DNA of 53,916 nucleotides from Candidatus Fermentibacterota bacterium (lineage in GTDB: Bacteria > Fermentibacterota > Fermentibacteria > Fermentibacterales > JCC-6): the NCBI GenBank assembly GCA_003646025.1, contig QNDR01000005.1, forward strand, positions 1 through 53,916, read 5' to 3'. Positions 8,596-18,443 of this stretch are shown piece by piece (positions within the stretch are counted from its first letter, which is position 1; each line of letters begins with the position of its first letter). Below the pieces are notes generated by a model. That model worked only from the letters and a program-made list of their open reading frames with translations, was not told the DNA's origin and did not search any database. The translations under genes were made by a program, and so were the position numbers.

Positions 8596-9354
8596 TTATT
8601 CCGGCAGGGCAGCGTCCCTTTGAAAGTAATCATGTACTTCCGCCGGCGAAGTACCTGTGATCTTAAAAAACAGCTGCTGCAGATCACCCCCGGATAACTC
8701 CCCATGTGTCACCGTATGAAGAAGTTTACCGTGATGAATAATACCGAATCGTCTGCAGTGAATTGAAGCGATTGAAAGCGTGTGCGTTGAGATTATAACA
8801 ACGGCACCCTGTGTGGCGGCTCCCTCCACCATTCTCCAGAATGTTTCTGCTGCAGGCGGGTCAAGACCCACCAGAGGTTCATCAATAACATACAGATCAG
8901 GTTTTGCTACAAAAGCGCTTGACAGAATAACCCTCTGTATCATTCCGTGGGAATACGAACCGGATCTGCTGTCCAACCAGCCATCCATCTCGAAAAGCCT
9001 GGAACAAAGCAGCGTACGCCTGTCAATTACAGACCTGGACAGCCCCCGGAGCCTTCCGGTGTAGCGGAGATACTCTCTCCCCGACAGGTTGGGGAAGATC
9101 GTGGGTTCATCGGGGACATAGGCAACTTTCTGCCTGACTTCTGAAGCCGGTCTGCCATTCAGAACCACACTTCCGGAGTCAGGAATTATCAGACCGCTGA
9201 TCATCTTCAGAGTGGTTGTCTTGCCTGCCCCATTTGGCCCGAGAAGAGCAAAGATACCGCCCTTTTCCACTGAAAATGAAAGTTCGTCAACGGCGGTTTT
9301 CTTTCCGTAGTGCTTTACCAGAGACCGGACAACGAGACCGTCCCGGTCAGTCAT
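8596..9354 (-). CDS. ABC transporter ATP-binding protein (ABC-2/Na-export type)
   Basis: This 252-residue ATPase subunit has Walker A LLGPNGAGKTTT, Walker B LYVIDEPLVGLD and the switch histidine in STHTLS. Its signature reads YSHGMIQRV rather than LSGGQ, which is common in ABC-2 type export ATPases. It would power export or import of an unknown substrate at the membrane. No permease gene lies beside it in this window: the next gene downstream is the GGDEF regulator in its own unit. The start ATG at 9354 overlaps the ftsY stop by 8 bases with GGAGGAG directly before it. It is the last gene of the long thrS-led run, and no terminator hairpin is visible after it. Confidence 0.88.
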   Translation of the reverse strand: MTDRDGLVVRSLVKHYGKKTAVDELSFSVEKGGIFALLGPNGAGKTTTLKMISGLIIPDSGSVVLNGRPASEVRQKVAYVPDEPTIFPNLSGREYLRYTGRLRGLSRSVIDRRTLLCSRLFEMDGWLDSRSGSYSHGMIQRVILSSAFVAKPDLYVIDEPLVGLDPPAAETFWRMVEGAATQGAVVIISTHTLSIASIHCRRFGIIHHGKLLHTVTHGELSGGDLQQLFFKITGTSPAEVHDYFQRDAALPE

Positions 9355-10234
9355 CTCCTCCAACAATTGCTTCAACAAATGCCTTCCCGTTAAAAGCGAC
9401 CAGATCATCTGCGCCCTCGCCAACCCCTATGTACCTGATCGGTAAACTCAGTTCCCGGGCCATGGCGAACACAGAACCGCCTTTTGCCGTTCCATCAAGT
9501 TTAGTTATCACAAGATCTGTAACCGGAATAAACTCTGTAAACTGTCTGGCCTGGGCAAGAGCATTCTGTCCCACTGTACCGTCGAGGACAAGAATAACCC
9601 TGTGAGGAGCCCCCTGCATTGCTTTTCCGACAACACGGTAGACTTTGGAAAGCTCGTCCATCAGCCCTTTCTGCGTAGGAAGCCTCCCTGCGGTATCGAT
9701 TATCACATGGTTGAATTTCTCCGCAATGGCTCTCTTTACTGAATCAAAGGTAACAGCCCCCGGGTCTGTGCCCTCAACGCTGGTGTAAACAGGTATACCC
9801 AGCCTTTCTCCCCACAGAGCCAGCTGCTCTGAAGCCGCTGCCCTGTAGGTATCTGCACAACCCATAAGAACTGTCTCCCCACCTGCGGCAATGCGCTGCG
9901 CCAGCCTTGCAATTGTTGTGGTTTTACCTGCACCGTTAACCCCGACAACAAGGGTAACAGCCGGTTCTGCATCAGGCTCCCACGGTGTGTATTCCGGAAC
10001 CAGACCCTGCAGCACGGAAACAAGAACCGACTTCCAGCCGGCGTCTCCGTTTAATTTATACTCATCCCTGAATCTGTCCAGGACAAGCTCGGTAAGCTCC
10101 CAGCCAAGGTCTGCGGTAAGCAGCACCTCTTCAGCCGCCTCCAGTGTGTTTTCATCCACACCGTGCCCGAAAACAAGAACCAATTTTCTTGAAAGGGCAT
10201 CTCTGCTCTTCTTCAGCTTCTTCCTAAGGTTCAA
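9347..10234 (-). CDS. ftsY: Signal recognition particle receptor FtsY
   Basis: This SRP-receptor GTPase delivers ribosome-nascent chain complexes to the Sec translocon. G-motifs are clear: GVNGAGKTTT (G1), the insertion-box region ADTYRAAASEQL, IIDTAGR (G3) and VITKLDGTAKGG (G4). At 295 residues it consists of the NG domain with only a short N-terminus and lacks the acidic A domain of E. coli FtsY, as in many bacteria. The start is TTG at 10234, overlapping the smc stop codon, with only a weak ribosome-binding site. It is probably translated by coupling to smc; smc-ftsY adjacency is seen in many bacteria. Confidence 0.93.
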   Translation of the reverse strand: MNLRKKLKKSRDALSRKLVLVFGHGVDENTLEAAEEVLLTADLGWELTELVLDRFRDEYKLNGDAGWKSVLVSVLQGLVPEYTPWEPDAEPAVTLVVGVNGAGKTTTIARLAQRIAAGGETVLMGCADTYRAAASEQLALWGERLGIPVYTSVEGTDPGAVTFDSVKRAIAEKFNHVIIDTAGRLPTQKGLMDELSKVYRVVGKAMQGAPHRVILVLDGTVGQNALAQARQFTEFIPVTDLVITKLDGTAKGGSVFAMARELSLPIRYIGVGEGADDLVAFNGKAFVEAIVGGDD

Positions 10235-13200
10235 CTGACTGTACCATCTCTTCCAGATTCACAGAGGTAATGGTGCTCACACCCTCCTCTGCCATTGTGA
10301 TTCCGTAAAGCACATCGGAGCCTTCCATGGTTCTCTTGTTGTGCGTGATTACAATGAACTGTGTGTTACCGGCAAACTCTCTGAGAATTTCTATGAACTT
10401 GTCTGTATTTGAATCATCAAACGGGCTGTCAAGTTCATCAAGAACACAGAAAGGGGATGGTTTCACCAGATACAGGCTGAACAGCAGAGCCACAGCTGTT
10501 AAAGCCCGCTCTCCCGCAGACAGTGCAATTACATTCTTGAGTTTTTTCCCTTTGGGTCTGGCCAGAATATCTATTCCCCCTTCAAGCGGGTCATCGGATT
10601 CAACGGAAACTATGTCTCCCTCTCCACCGTCGAACAGCTTGACAAACATCTTCTGGAAGTTCTCTCTGACCTTCTGGAACGTCTCATGGAACCTGGCTGC
10701 AGCCTCGCTGTTTATCTCTGAAATAGCTCTTGAGAGAGAAGCTCTGGCCTTTTCAAGGTCATCCCTCTGACCTGTCAGATAATCAAGCCTCTCCCTGGCT
10801 TCTTCGTATTCTGAAACAGCCAGCATGTTGACAGGACCAATTCTTTCAAGCACGGAATTTCTGGAAGAGAGTTCATCGGCAAGTTCCCCGGGAGATCTTC
10901 CCAGAAACGGGTTGTCTTCCACTGTACACTGTTCCTCTATGGCCTTGAGTTTTTCCTGAAGGGCGAGAGTCTGAGCCTCAAGTTCAATCATCAGGGTTTT
11001 TGCCCTGCCCAGCCTTTCCCTTGTCTGCTGCACTTCCTTCTCCAGAACTGCGGTGCTTTCCATGAGGGTATTCCGCTCCCGGGAATAGTCATTCCTCCGG
11101 CTCTCTTCGCCACCGCGACTGCTTTTCAACACAACACTTTGTTTTTCAAGGACTTTCTGCCTGGCCTGCATTGATGAAACACTGCTGCCCAGTTTCTCAT
11201 TCTCTCTCTGAAGCCCGGCAAGAAGCTCCTGAATACTCTCAGCTTCACCGGCAAGCAGCTCTACTCTGCCTTCAATCTCCTTCTGCCTGCTCCTGTTTTC
11301 ACGGAGGTTGAAACTGCAGTTATCGTGGTTTCTCTCGGCTTCGGCAATCAGATTGTCTTCTCTGGAAACAGCTGCCAGCGCTTCCTCTTCAGCAAGCAGA
11401 GCCTCAGCTCTCGTTTCCTCCAGGTCTGAAATTCCCTGTTCAGTTGCAGTGCCAGCCTGCTCTGTCTCTGTTTTTTCCAGCAGTTTCAGCTTCTCTTCAA
11501 TGGCGGAAATACTGTTTACAGTGGACTCCAGCTGCTTTTCAAGACTTTCCTGAGAATTCTGTGAAGCCGCAAGTTTCTTCTCGTTCTCACTGAGTCGGCT
11601 TCTTGCTTCACCTGTGCGTTCTCTGTTAGCAGACAGTTCCAGGTTCTTCCCGGCAAGTGACTGAGCAAGCCCATCTCTCTCGCCGACTGCCTTCTGCAGC
11701 CGGATGTGCAGATCATCAAGAATATCTTTCAGCTCCAGAGAGCCTGCGCCGGTTTCAGCTACTCCCAGTCGTACCAGTCCATCGGGACGAAAGATGTCGC
11801 CGCCTGCTGTTACCGCTGTAACAGCAAGACCCTGTTCCATCCACAAACCGGCAGTTGCTGTGTCCGGAGCAAGAACGCAGTGGCTGAGAAGAGAATTGAT
11901 GAAGCTTCCGCTGTCTGCTTTCTCTACACACTCACCCAGGGGAACCGCCCCCTGTGGCAGTGTTCCTGCAAACATTTTTACCGGTACTGCAAACCTTGCC
12001 CCGGGAGAACTGTTTTCCGGAACAGAGCCAGCCACGGCGGCAGAGTTAAAACTGTCCAGAAACGCACCTACAGCCTTTCCCATACCTGGAAGTGGTTTGA
12101 TAACTGAGGATATTGAGTCTTCCACCGTAAACTGTTTAAGAAGATCGTTTACCCTGGTAACCTGGTCCTGCAGCACAGCTGCAGTCTGACCGGCCTGTGA
12201 CAGCTTTGCACCAAGATCGGCAGTATCGGCAAGCAGCATCTCACGGGCATTGAGTTCCTTCTGCAGTGTACTGCTGATAACACTGTTTTCCCGGGTGAGT
12301 TCCTCAAGTTCCAGCTTCAGAGCAGACAGACTGGCATCCAGACTGCTGCTTTTCTCCGCATATACTTTCAGAGATTCCTTCAGAGATGAGATCTTTTGAA
12401 TTCTGGCTTCTTCCCCACGGATCCGTTCACGGAATGATTGACGCATCTGTTCCAGCAGCGAGTCGGCTTTTACCCTCTCTGACCTGGCGGTATCAAGTCT
12501 TCTGCCTGCCTGTTCTCTTCGAAGCTTGAGTTGATCAAGTTTCTCCACAGCCGCTGCATGTTCTTCGTCCAGCTTTTTCAATGAATCCTGCAGCTGTACC
12601 CTCTCATCTCCAAGCTTTTCCATGTCAACGGTGTACCGGAGAATGCGCTCCCGCTCAACTGCCATTCTGGCATTGTTCTCGGCGATACGCATTTCAGCTG
12701 ACGCTATTCTTTCCGCTGTAACAGCAGTTTCTCTGTCATTTGAAGCCAGCTCCGAATCAAGTTCAGCGCATTTCCGGTGACTCTCATCTAGTCTGCGCTG
12801 TACTCTGGCGAATTCCATCCTCGCCTCTTCCAGAACCACAGTTGCAGAAGCCAGAGATGCAGTTTCCCGGCCTACCACAGAACCGGTTTCATCGAGGATT
12901 TTTTCCTTTTCCTTCAGTTTTTCGCTTATCTCAGAAGACTCTATAAAGTTCATGGCCTCTGTTATGGCTTTGATGGAATCTGAGACCTTGCGATGCCTGT
13001 TGTACGCGGAAACCTGCCTTTTCAACCCGTTGCAGGTTGACTCCACCTCCATGATAATGTCGGAAAGTCGTTCGAGATCATTCGCCGCTGAATTAAGCTT
13101 TAATTCGGCTCTGTGCCTCTGTATTTTGTATTTGACTATACCTGCAGCTTCATCGAACAGAGATCTTCTGTCTTCGGGCCTGTTGGAAAGAATTATTCCA

Positions 13201-13637
13201 ACCATCTTGGATTCAAGTATCCAGTAACCGGTTGACCCCAGCCCTTTGTCTACCACCAGATCAGTAATATCCATGAGCCTGCAGCGACTGCCATTTATAC
13301 TGTACTCGCTGTCGCCTGTACGGAACAGCTTTCTGGAAACAGAAACCTCGTCGTAGTCAAGGCCAAGCTGCCTGTCTGTGTTGTCGAAAGTGAGTACGAC
13401 CTCTGCCATACCAAGCTGCTTGCGTCTGGATGACCCGGAAAAAATGACAGATTCCATTCTATCTGCCCTCAACTGCCTGGGACTCTGATTACCTAAAACC
13501 CATCTTACAGCGTCAGCAACGTTGCTTTTACCACATCCGTTTGGTCCCACGATGGCGGAAATACCCTTATTAAAATCAATTCTGAAAGGATCGGCAAACG
13601 ATTTAAACCCGACAATTTCAAGCCTTTTAAGCCGCAT
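10224..13637 (-). CDS. smc: Chromosome segregation protein SMC
   Basis: This 1137-residue SMC ATPase compacts and segregates the chromosome with ScpAB. Walker A GPNGCGKSN lies near residue 32, followed by a long coiled coil and a central hinge (about 505-650, starting near LPGMGKAVGAFLDSF). A second coiled coil leads to the C-terminal head with a signature region ALSAGERAL and Walker B FCVLDELDSPFDD. The signature has Ala where most SMCs have Gly (LSGGE). The start ATG at 13637 follows GGGAGAA; an ATG further upstream at 13682 lies inside pgsA. It overlaps pgsA at its start and ftsY at its end. scpA and scpB are not in the window. Confidence 0.94.
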   Translation of the reverse strand: MRLKRLEIVGFKSFADPFRIDFNKGISAIVGPNGCGKSNVADAVRWVLGNQSPRQLRADRMESVIFSGSSRRKQLGMAEVVLTFDNTDRQLGLDYDEVSVSRKLFRTGDSEYSINGSRCRLMDITDLVVDKGLGSTGYWILESKMVGIILSNRPEDRRSLFDEAAGIVKYKIQRHRAELKLNSAANDLERLSDIIMEVESTCNGLKRQVSAYNRHRKVSDSIKAITEAMNFIESSEISEKLKEKEKILDETGSVVGRETASLASATVVLEEARMEFARVQRRLDESHRKCAELDSELASNDRETAVTAERIASAEMRIAENNARMAVERERILRYTVDMEKLGDERVQLQDSLKKLDEEHAAAVEKLDQLKLRREQAGRRLDTARSERVKADSLLEQMRQSFRERIRGEEARIQKISSLKESLKVYAEKSSSLDASLSALKLELEELTRENSVISSTLQKELNAREMLLADTADLGAKLSQAGQTAAVLQDQVTRVNDLLKQFTVEDSISSVIKPLPGMGKAVGAFLDSFNSAAVAGSVPENSSPGARFAVPVKMFAGTLPQGAVPLGECVEKADSGSFINSLLSHCVLAPDTATAGLWMEQGLAVTAVTAGGDIFRPDGLVRLGVAETGAGSLELKDILDDLHIRLQKAVGERDGLAQSLAGKNLELSANRERTGEARSRLSENEKKLAASQNSQESLEKQLESTVNSISAIEEKLKLLEKTETEQAGTATEQGISDLEETRAEALLAEEEALAAVSREDNLIAEAERNHDNCSFNLRENRSRQKEIEGRVELLAGEAESIQELLAGLQRENEKLGSSVSSMQARQKVLEKQSVVLKSSRGGEESRRNDYSRERNTLMESTAVLEKEVQQTRERLGRAKTLMIELEAQTLALQEKLKAIEEQCTVEDNPFLGRSPGELADELSSRNSVLERIGPVNMLAVSEYEEARERLDYLTGQRDDLEKARASLSRAISEINSEAAARFHETFQKVRENFQKMFVKLFDGGEGDIVSVESDDPLEGGIDILARPKGKKLKNVIALSAGERALTAVALLFSLYLVKPSPFCVLDELDSPFDDSNTDKFIEILREFAGNTQFIVITHNKRTMEGSDVLYGITMAEEGVSTITSVNLEEMVQSVEP

Positions 13638-14190
13638 CTGCTTCTCCCTTCGAGCCCAGAGCAGAGTATACATAAGTAGCAAAACTCACAACCACCAGCA
13701 CCATGGAAAGCAGACCCAGTGCGTCTGTGTCAAGCAGCCAGGCCGCTGAAGGAAACTGCAGCGTCTGAAACACCGCCTGCCTCAGCATGTAGAACGACAG
13801 AAACATTGTTGCCAGCTTGCCCCAGATATTGGAAGAAGGAGGTTTCTTTCCCTTGTAGAACAACAGGCCGCCTGTCACAATCAGCAGATCTCTGCCTGCG
13901 AAAACCACAAACATCCACAAAGGAAGCAGATGCACGGCAAGCAGCGTCAGGGCAAAAACAGCAAAGGCAATTTTGTCGGCGAGTGGGTCCAGTATCTTTC
14001 CCCAGTCGCTTACTGTTCCGGTCATTCTGGCAATCTTACCGTCTGCGGCGTCAGAGAGAATGGCCAGAACAACAAAAACAAGGGTCATGACAGAACTGCC
14101 GGAGTAGAGGAAAATACATGCAGCGACCGCCAGTGGAACTCTCGCGATGCTTACCATGTTCGCAACGGTGAAAAACCGTCCGGTAATCAC
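13627..14190 (-). CDS. pgsA: CDP-alcohol phosphatidyltransferase, probably phosphatidylglycerophosphate synthase
   Basis: This 187-residue membrane enzyme transfers a phosphatidyl group from CDP-diacylglycerol, most likely to glycerol-3-phosphate for phosphatidylglycerol synthesis. The complete family motif D-x2-DG-x2-AR-x8-G-x3-D-x3-D is present in DAADGKIARMTG and GKILDPLADK. Four to five hydrophobic segments follow the usual layout. The acceptor cannot be proved from sequence, and a different polar head group is possible. The start is GTG at 14190, overlapping the recN TGA (GTGA), with GGGGAG before it. Confidence 0.85.
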   Translation of the reverse strand: MITGRFFTVANMVSIARVPLAVAACIFLYSGSSVMTLVFVVLAILSDAADGKIARMTGTVSDWGKILDPLADKIAFAVFALTLLAVHLLPLWMFVVFAGRDLLIVTGGLLFYKGKKPPSSNIWGKLATMFLSFYMLRQAVFQTLQFPSAAWLLDTDALGLLSMVLVVVSFATYVYSALGSKGEADAA

Positions 14191-15815
14191 TTAACTCCCC
14201 CGAGAAGACGAATAGCATGCTCTTCCGCACCTGCTCCTCCACCAAGAAGCCTGGCAAGCTCATGAACCCGCTGCTGTCTGTGGTGCAACACAGATACCTC
14301 TGTTACCGGCATGTTACCGCTGTAGCCTTTGGTTACAGCAAGGTGCCTGTGTGCTCTTGAAGCTATCTGGGCAAGGTGAGAAATTACAATTACCTGCCTT
14401 GTTGAAGCAGCCCGGAGCAGTGATTCCGCAAGACTGTTCGCGGTTTCTCCTCCGGTACCGGCATCGATCTCATCAAACACAAGGGTTGAAGCCGCGTACG
14501 AGTCAGCCACAACCAGGGCGAGGGCAAGGGCAACCCGTGACAGCTCTCCACCGCTTGCAACAGCCTCCAGAGAATCCCGGGGTATTCCCATGTTTGCTGA
14601 AAACATGAAAACAGCAGATTCTGCTCCCCAGCTACCCAGGTGAGTACCAGATGCTGTAACTGATGAAGCCGGCTCATTGAACTGAACAGAGAACTGTGCG
14701 TAGGGCATGTTGAGCTGTTTCAGCTCGGCTACAACTCTTTCAGAAAGCTGGTCTGCTGCCGCCTGTCTTTTCGCGGACAGCTCTCCGGCAGCCTGGACTA
14801 CACGCTTCAGGAGTTCCGGCAGTACACCGTCAAGTTCTGTTTTTTCCTTCTCGGCGGACAGGTATTTCTGAAGCTCCATGGAAAGGGAATTACCGTGTTC
14901 AACCATGGAATCAACAGTTCCACCTGACCGGGCAATAAGAGCAGAGTAATCATCAAGTCTGTTGTCTATCTCTGATATCTGAGCTGGCGCTTCATCTATG
15001 TCCGATATTTCGGCAAGCAGCAGATTTGCAGCCTCCTCCGCGGAAATACAGGCCTGTGACAGCAGCTCTGTGAGTTCCTCCCTGCCTGGAGCCTCTTTCT
15101 GGATATTCCTCAGCAGACCGGAAAGAACGGCAGATACCCCGCTATCACCCTGAAGTGAACTGAGTGTGTTCTGAAAAACCATGGACTGTTCCATGTGTTT
15201 CCTTATTTTCCCCCGGCGTTCTGTGAGTAAATTGTAGTCTTCCACCGACGGGTTCAGCTGTTCATACAGTGAGATCTCGTGCATCAGCAGCTCGCGGTTC
15301 GCGCTGGACTGACCAAGAAACGAATTCAGTTCTTCACTTCTGGCGGCAGCGGTTTTCCAGCTGGCAAACAACTGCCTGTATTCATCTCGTAAATCCAGAA
15401 CTCCTGCAAAGGTATCCAGAATATCCAGCTGTCTGGCGGTTTTCAGAAGAATTGGTGTGGATCGCTGACTGTGCAAAGCAACAAAATCCTGAACGGCATT
15501 CCGAACATCCTCCAGAGTCGAAAGGGCATCATCGATAAAAACACGGCTTCTGCCTGCTCCGCTTATCTCCCTGCGAACAACGGTTTCTTTACCGTTATTC
15601 TGAATAAATACTGCCTCAACAGAGGCTGTTCTGGCCCCTGGACGAACCATGGATCTGTCAGCTCTTGCACCAACTGCAAGCATGAGCCCGTCAACCAGAA
15701 TTGATTTTCCGCTACCGGTCTCACCTGTTATAACATTCAGTCCCTTTTCAAACTCCATTGAAGCATCACTGATCGTTGCCAGATTCTTCAGTGTGATCGA
15801 TCGGAGCATGTTCAT
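14187..15815 (-). CDS. recN: DNA repair ATPase RecN
   Basis: RecN is an SMC-like protein of double-strand break repair. This 542-residue protein has Walker A GETGSGKSILVDGL near the N-terminus, two coiled-coil arms, and a C-terminal head with signature ASGGELSRVALAL, Walker B LVFDEIDAGTGG and the switch region VISHLAQIA. Length matches the family. The start ATG at 15815 follows AGAGG with normal spacing, just 2 bases after the nadK stop. recN following nadK is a common bacterial order. Confidence 0.95.
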   Translation of the reverse strand: MNMLRSITLKNLATISDASMEFEKGLNVITGETGSGKSILVDGLMLAVGARADRSMVRPGARTASVEAVFIQNNGKETVVRREISGAGRSRVFIDDALSTLEDVRNAVQDFVALHSQRSTPILLKTARQLDILDTFAGVLDLRDEYRQLFASWKTAAARSEELNSFLGQSSANRELLMHEISLYEQLNPSVEDYNLLTERRGKIRKHMEQSMVFQNTLSSLQGDSGVSAVLSGLLRNIQKEAPGREELTELLSQACISAEEAANLLLAEISDIDEAPAQISEIDNRLDDYSALIARSGGTVDSMVEHGNSLSMELQKYLSAEKEKTELDGVLPELLKRVVQAAGELSAKRQAAADQLSERVVAELKQLNMPYAQFSVQFNEPASSVTASGTHLGSWGAESAVFMFSANMGIPRDSLEAVASGGELSRVALALALVVADSYAASTLVFDEIDAGTGGETANSLAESLLRAASTRQVIVISHLAQIASRAHRHLAVTKGYSGNMPVTEVSVLHHRQQRVHELARLLGGGAGAEEHAIRLLGGVK

Positions 15816-15817
15816 GG

Positions 15818-16606
15818 TTAACCTCTGTATCCCCAGCCCAGCTTCTTACCCAGCAGAGCGTAGTAGTCCGAGCGTCTTCCTGTTTTGATAACAGGCGAGG
15901 TAAGTGTGGACGATTCCACCACTATTGTGTCACCCTCCGCCATTGAACCGCACTTTGCCACTCCGTCTGTCAGTATCAGGGGGTTTTTCCCTCTTGACCT
16001 GAGAATAGTGAATTCAATTTTCGCGGAAATAGGAACAACAATCGGTCTGATGGCAAGAAGGTGAGGGCATATGGCTGTAACAATAACGACAGGAAGTTTG
16101 GGATGCAGAATAGGTCCGCCACAGGAGAGGTTGTACGCTGTGGAACCGGAAGGTGTTGAAACCAGGATTCCGTCTGAGGCCACAACCGCCACTTCCCGGC
16201 CATCAACAAGAACGCGGATGTGAAGAATTCCCCCCTCAGCTGACCGGCTGATGCAGATCTCGTTCAGCGCTCTTACCTGCACCCCGCCGGGACCTGTGGT
16301 TTTCAGCACAGGAAGATTGTCTACCTTGTAATCACCGGAAGCAATACACTTTATGGAATCTTCAACGGCATCCAGTTCACAGTCCGCGAGAAAGCCAAGA
16401 TGCCCGGCATTCACACCCAGCACAGGCAGGTTGCTACCAAGAAGCATGTCCATTACTTTCAGAATTGTACCGTCTCCACCAATGGCAATTGCGGCATCTG
16501 CCAGATCAGGGCTGGAAACAACCTCTACACCAGCTTCTGTAAAAAGTGAACCGTACTTTTCCGAAACATCTTCCGGAATAAATACTTTTTTAACTGATTT
16601 CACCAT
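15818..16606 (-). CDS. nadK: NAD kinase
   Basis: This enzyme phosphorylates NAD to NADP in the cytoplasm. Family landmarks are the GGDGTILK catalytic loop, the NAGHLGFLAD segment and the substrate loop STPSGSTAYNLSCGGP, in a protein of about 262 residues. The start is uncertain: ATG at 16606 or GTG at 16603, both after AGGAG, with the GTG having the better spacing. Upstream ATGs at 16618 and 16627 are in frame but would lack a ribosome-binding site. The start region overlaps the end of dxs. Confidence 0.93.
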   Translation of the reverse strand: MVKSVKKVFIPEDVSEKYGSLFTEAGVEVVSSPDLADAAIAIGGDGTILKVMDMLLGSNLPVLGVNAGHLGFLADCELDAVEDSIKCIASGDYKVDNLPVLKTTGPGGVQVRALNEICISRSAEGGILHIRVLVDGREVAVVASDGILVSTPSGSTAYNLSCGGPILHPKLPVVIVTAICPHLLAIRPIVVPISAKIEFTILRSRGKNPLILTDGVAKCGSMAEGDTIVVESSTLTSPVIKTGRRSDYYALLGKKLGWGYRG

Positions 16607-18443
16607 TACTCCTGACATATTCTTCAATGGCTCCGGACACTCCGTCCGGATCCAGTTTCAAGTCTGCAATTATCTCTTTTGTGCTGCCGTGGGTAACAAA
16701 CTCATCTGGAATACCCAGGTTCAGTACGGTCTGACCTGAGAGCACAGAAGCGATGTACTGACCAAAACCGCCTCTGAGAGATCCCTCCTCAAGAGTAACC
16801 ACAAGCCGGTCTGAAGCAAGTTCCTGAATTTTGTCTACAGGTGCAGGTTTCAGCCACACCGGATCGAACACCATCACATCAATACCGCTGTCCATCAGTA
16901 TCTCCGCTGCCAGCACCGCTGTTGTAACCGTTGGTCCTACTGCAATGAGAAGCACCTGGCGGCCCTCCCTTACAACCTGCCCTGTTCCCCTGGGAAGAGT
17001 ATCAGGAGAGGGGAAACGCAGTTCCGGTTCCTGACCTCTGGGGTACCTTATTCCAGTGGGGCTGGAAAGCTGTGACAACTCTGCCATGATCAGTTTTTCC
17101 AGCACGGCGCAGTCTCTTGGTGCTGCCAGGCTTACCCCTGGAACAGCCAGGAACATGGATATATCGAAAATGCCGTGATGAGTCGGGCCGTCTGCTCCCA
17201 CCACACCTGCTCTGTCCATGGCAAACAGCACTGGAGCATCCTGCAGTGCAACATCGTGAATCACCTGGTCGTAAGCCCTCTGCATAAAACTGCTGTACAC
17301 GGCCAGAACAGGTTTCATACCGCCGAATGCAAGACCGCTGGCAAAAGTTACAGCGTGCTGTTCAGCAATTCCAACATCAAAAAACCGCCCGGGATACTTC
17401 TCGGCAAACTTGTTGAGCCCTGTACCGTCCGGCATAGCGGCTGTTATGGCCACCACGGCAGGATCCTTTTCTGCAGCCTTGAGAACAGCCTCAGAGAAAC
17501 AACTTGTAAATTTTGCCCCGGATGCTTTGGATTTTACTCCGCTTACTCCATGATGTGAAACCGGTTGAGACTCTGCAGGAATGTAACCTTTACCTTTTTT
17601 TGTTACCACGTGCAGCAGAACAGGTCCGGACAGCTTCTTAACCCTGCTTAAAACTCCGGTCAGAGCCGCAATATCATGACCGGGAATAGGACCGATATAT
17701 TTAACGCCGAACTCTTCAAAAATACTTGCAGGTGTTACTATTGTTTTTTTGATGGCTGAAGACACCTCGTGTGCGGCAATCCTCATTCCCTCACCCAGAG
17801 AGGGAACTTTCCCCAGGGCTTTCCAGATTCCGTCTTTAAAGCTGTTGTATGTAGGGTCTGTGAGTAATTTGTTGAGATATTTTGAAAGGGCGCCTACATT
17901 CCTGGAAATCGACATTTCATTGTCGTTCAGGATAATTGTTATGTCAGTTTTTGCCGCCCCTGCGTTGTTCAAACCCTCAAGAGCCATGCCGGCAGTCATG
18001 GCTCCGTCACCAATAACTGCCACCACCCGTTCGTTTCTTCCGGCGATATCTCTGGCACCGGCAAAACCCAGTGCTGCACTTATTGATGTACTGGAATGAC
18101 CTGTTCCAAAGACATCATAGACACTCTCTGCCCTTCGGGGAAAGCCACTGAGCCCTCCTGTCTGCCGGATGGTGTGAAACAGCTCTCTGCGCCCGGTGAG
18201 CAATTTCCACGGATAGGTCTGATGACCTACATCCCACACAATTCTGTCTGTGGAAGGATCGTAAACTGTCAAGAGAGCTATGGTAAGTTCAACCACACCA
18301 AGGCTTGAAGCCAGATGCCCACCTGTGTTGCAGATAACGCCGACAATCCTTTCCCTTATTTCCGAAGCAAGGGTTACCCTCTCCTCCAGAGAAAGTTTCG
18401 CTATCTGTCGGGGATCTTCTATTCTGTCAAGAATTTCTGACAC
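16590..18443 (-). CDS. dxs: 1-deoxy-D-xylulose-5-phosphate synthase
   Basis: This thiamine-diphosphate enzyme condenses pyruvate and glyceraldehyde-3-phosphate, the first step of the non-mevalonate isoprenoid pathway. Visible are the ThDP-binding segment GDGAMTAGMALEGLNNAG, WDVGHQTY and FGTGHSSTS in the N-terminal domain, and DRAGVVGADGPTHHG in the transketolase-like central domain. The 617-residue length matches E. coli Dxs (620). The start is GTG at 18443, sharing one base with the ispA TAG stop and preceded by GAAGGAAG. ispA immediately upstream supplies a prenyltransferase of the same pathway. Confidence 0.96.
   Translation of the reverse strand: MSEILDRIEDPRQIAKLSLEERVTLASEIRERIVGVICNTGGHLASSLGVVELTIALLTVYDPSTDRIVWDVGHQTYPWKLLTGRRELFHTIRQTGGLSGFPRRAESVYDVFGTGHSSTSISAALGFAGARDIAGRNERVVAVIGDGAMTAGMALEGLNNAGAAKTDITIILNDNEMSISRNVGALSKYLNKLLTDPTYNSFKDGIWKALGKVPSLGEGMRIAAHEVSSAIKKTIVTPASIFEEFGVKYIGPIPGHDIAALTGVLSRVKKLSGPVLLHVVTKKGKGYIPAESQPVSHHGVSGVKSKASGAKFTSCFSEAVLKAAEKDPAVVAITAAMPDGTGLNKFAEKYPGRFFDVGIAEQHAVTFASGLAFGGMKPVLAVYSSFMQRAYDQVIHDVALQDAPVLFAMDRAGVVGADGPTHHGIFDISMFLAVPGVSLAAPRDCAVLEKLIMAELSQLSSPTGIRYPRGQEPELRFPSPDTLPRGTGQVVREGRQVLLIAVGPTVTTAVLAAEILMDSGIDVMVFDPVWLKPAPVDKIQELASDRLVVTLEEGSLRGGFGQYIASVLSGQTVLNLGIPDEFVTHGSTKEIIADLKLDPDGVSGAIEEYVRSNGEIS

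Noticed and set aside
11704-12189. Plus-strand open frame opposite smc
   Set aside because: No domain or ribosome-binding site; it lies wholly within the SMC hinge coding region.
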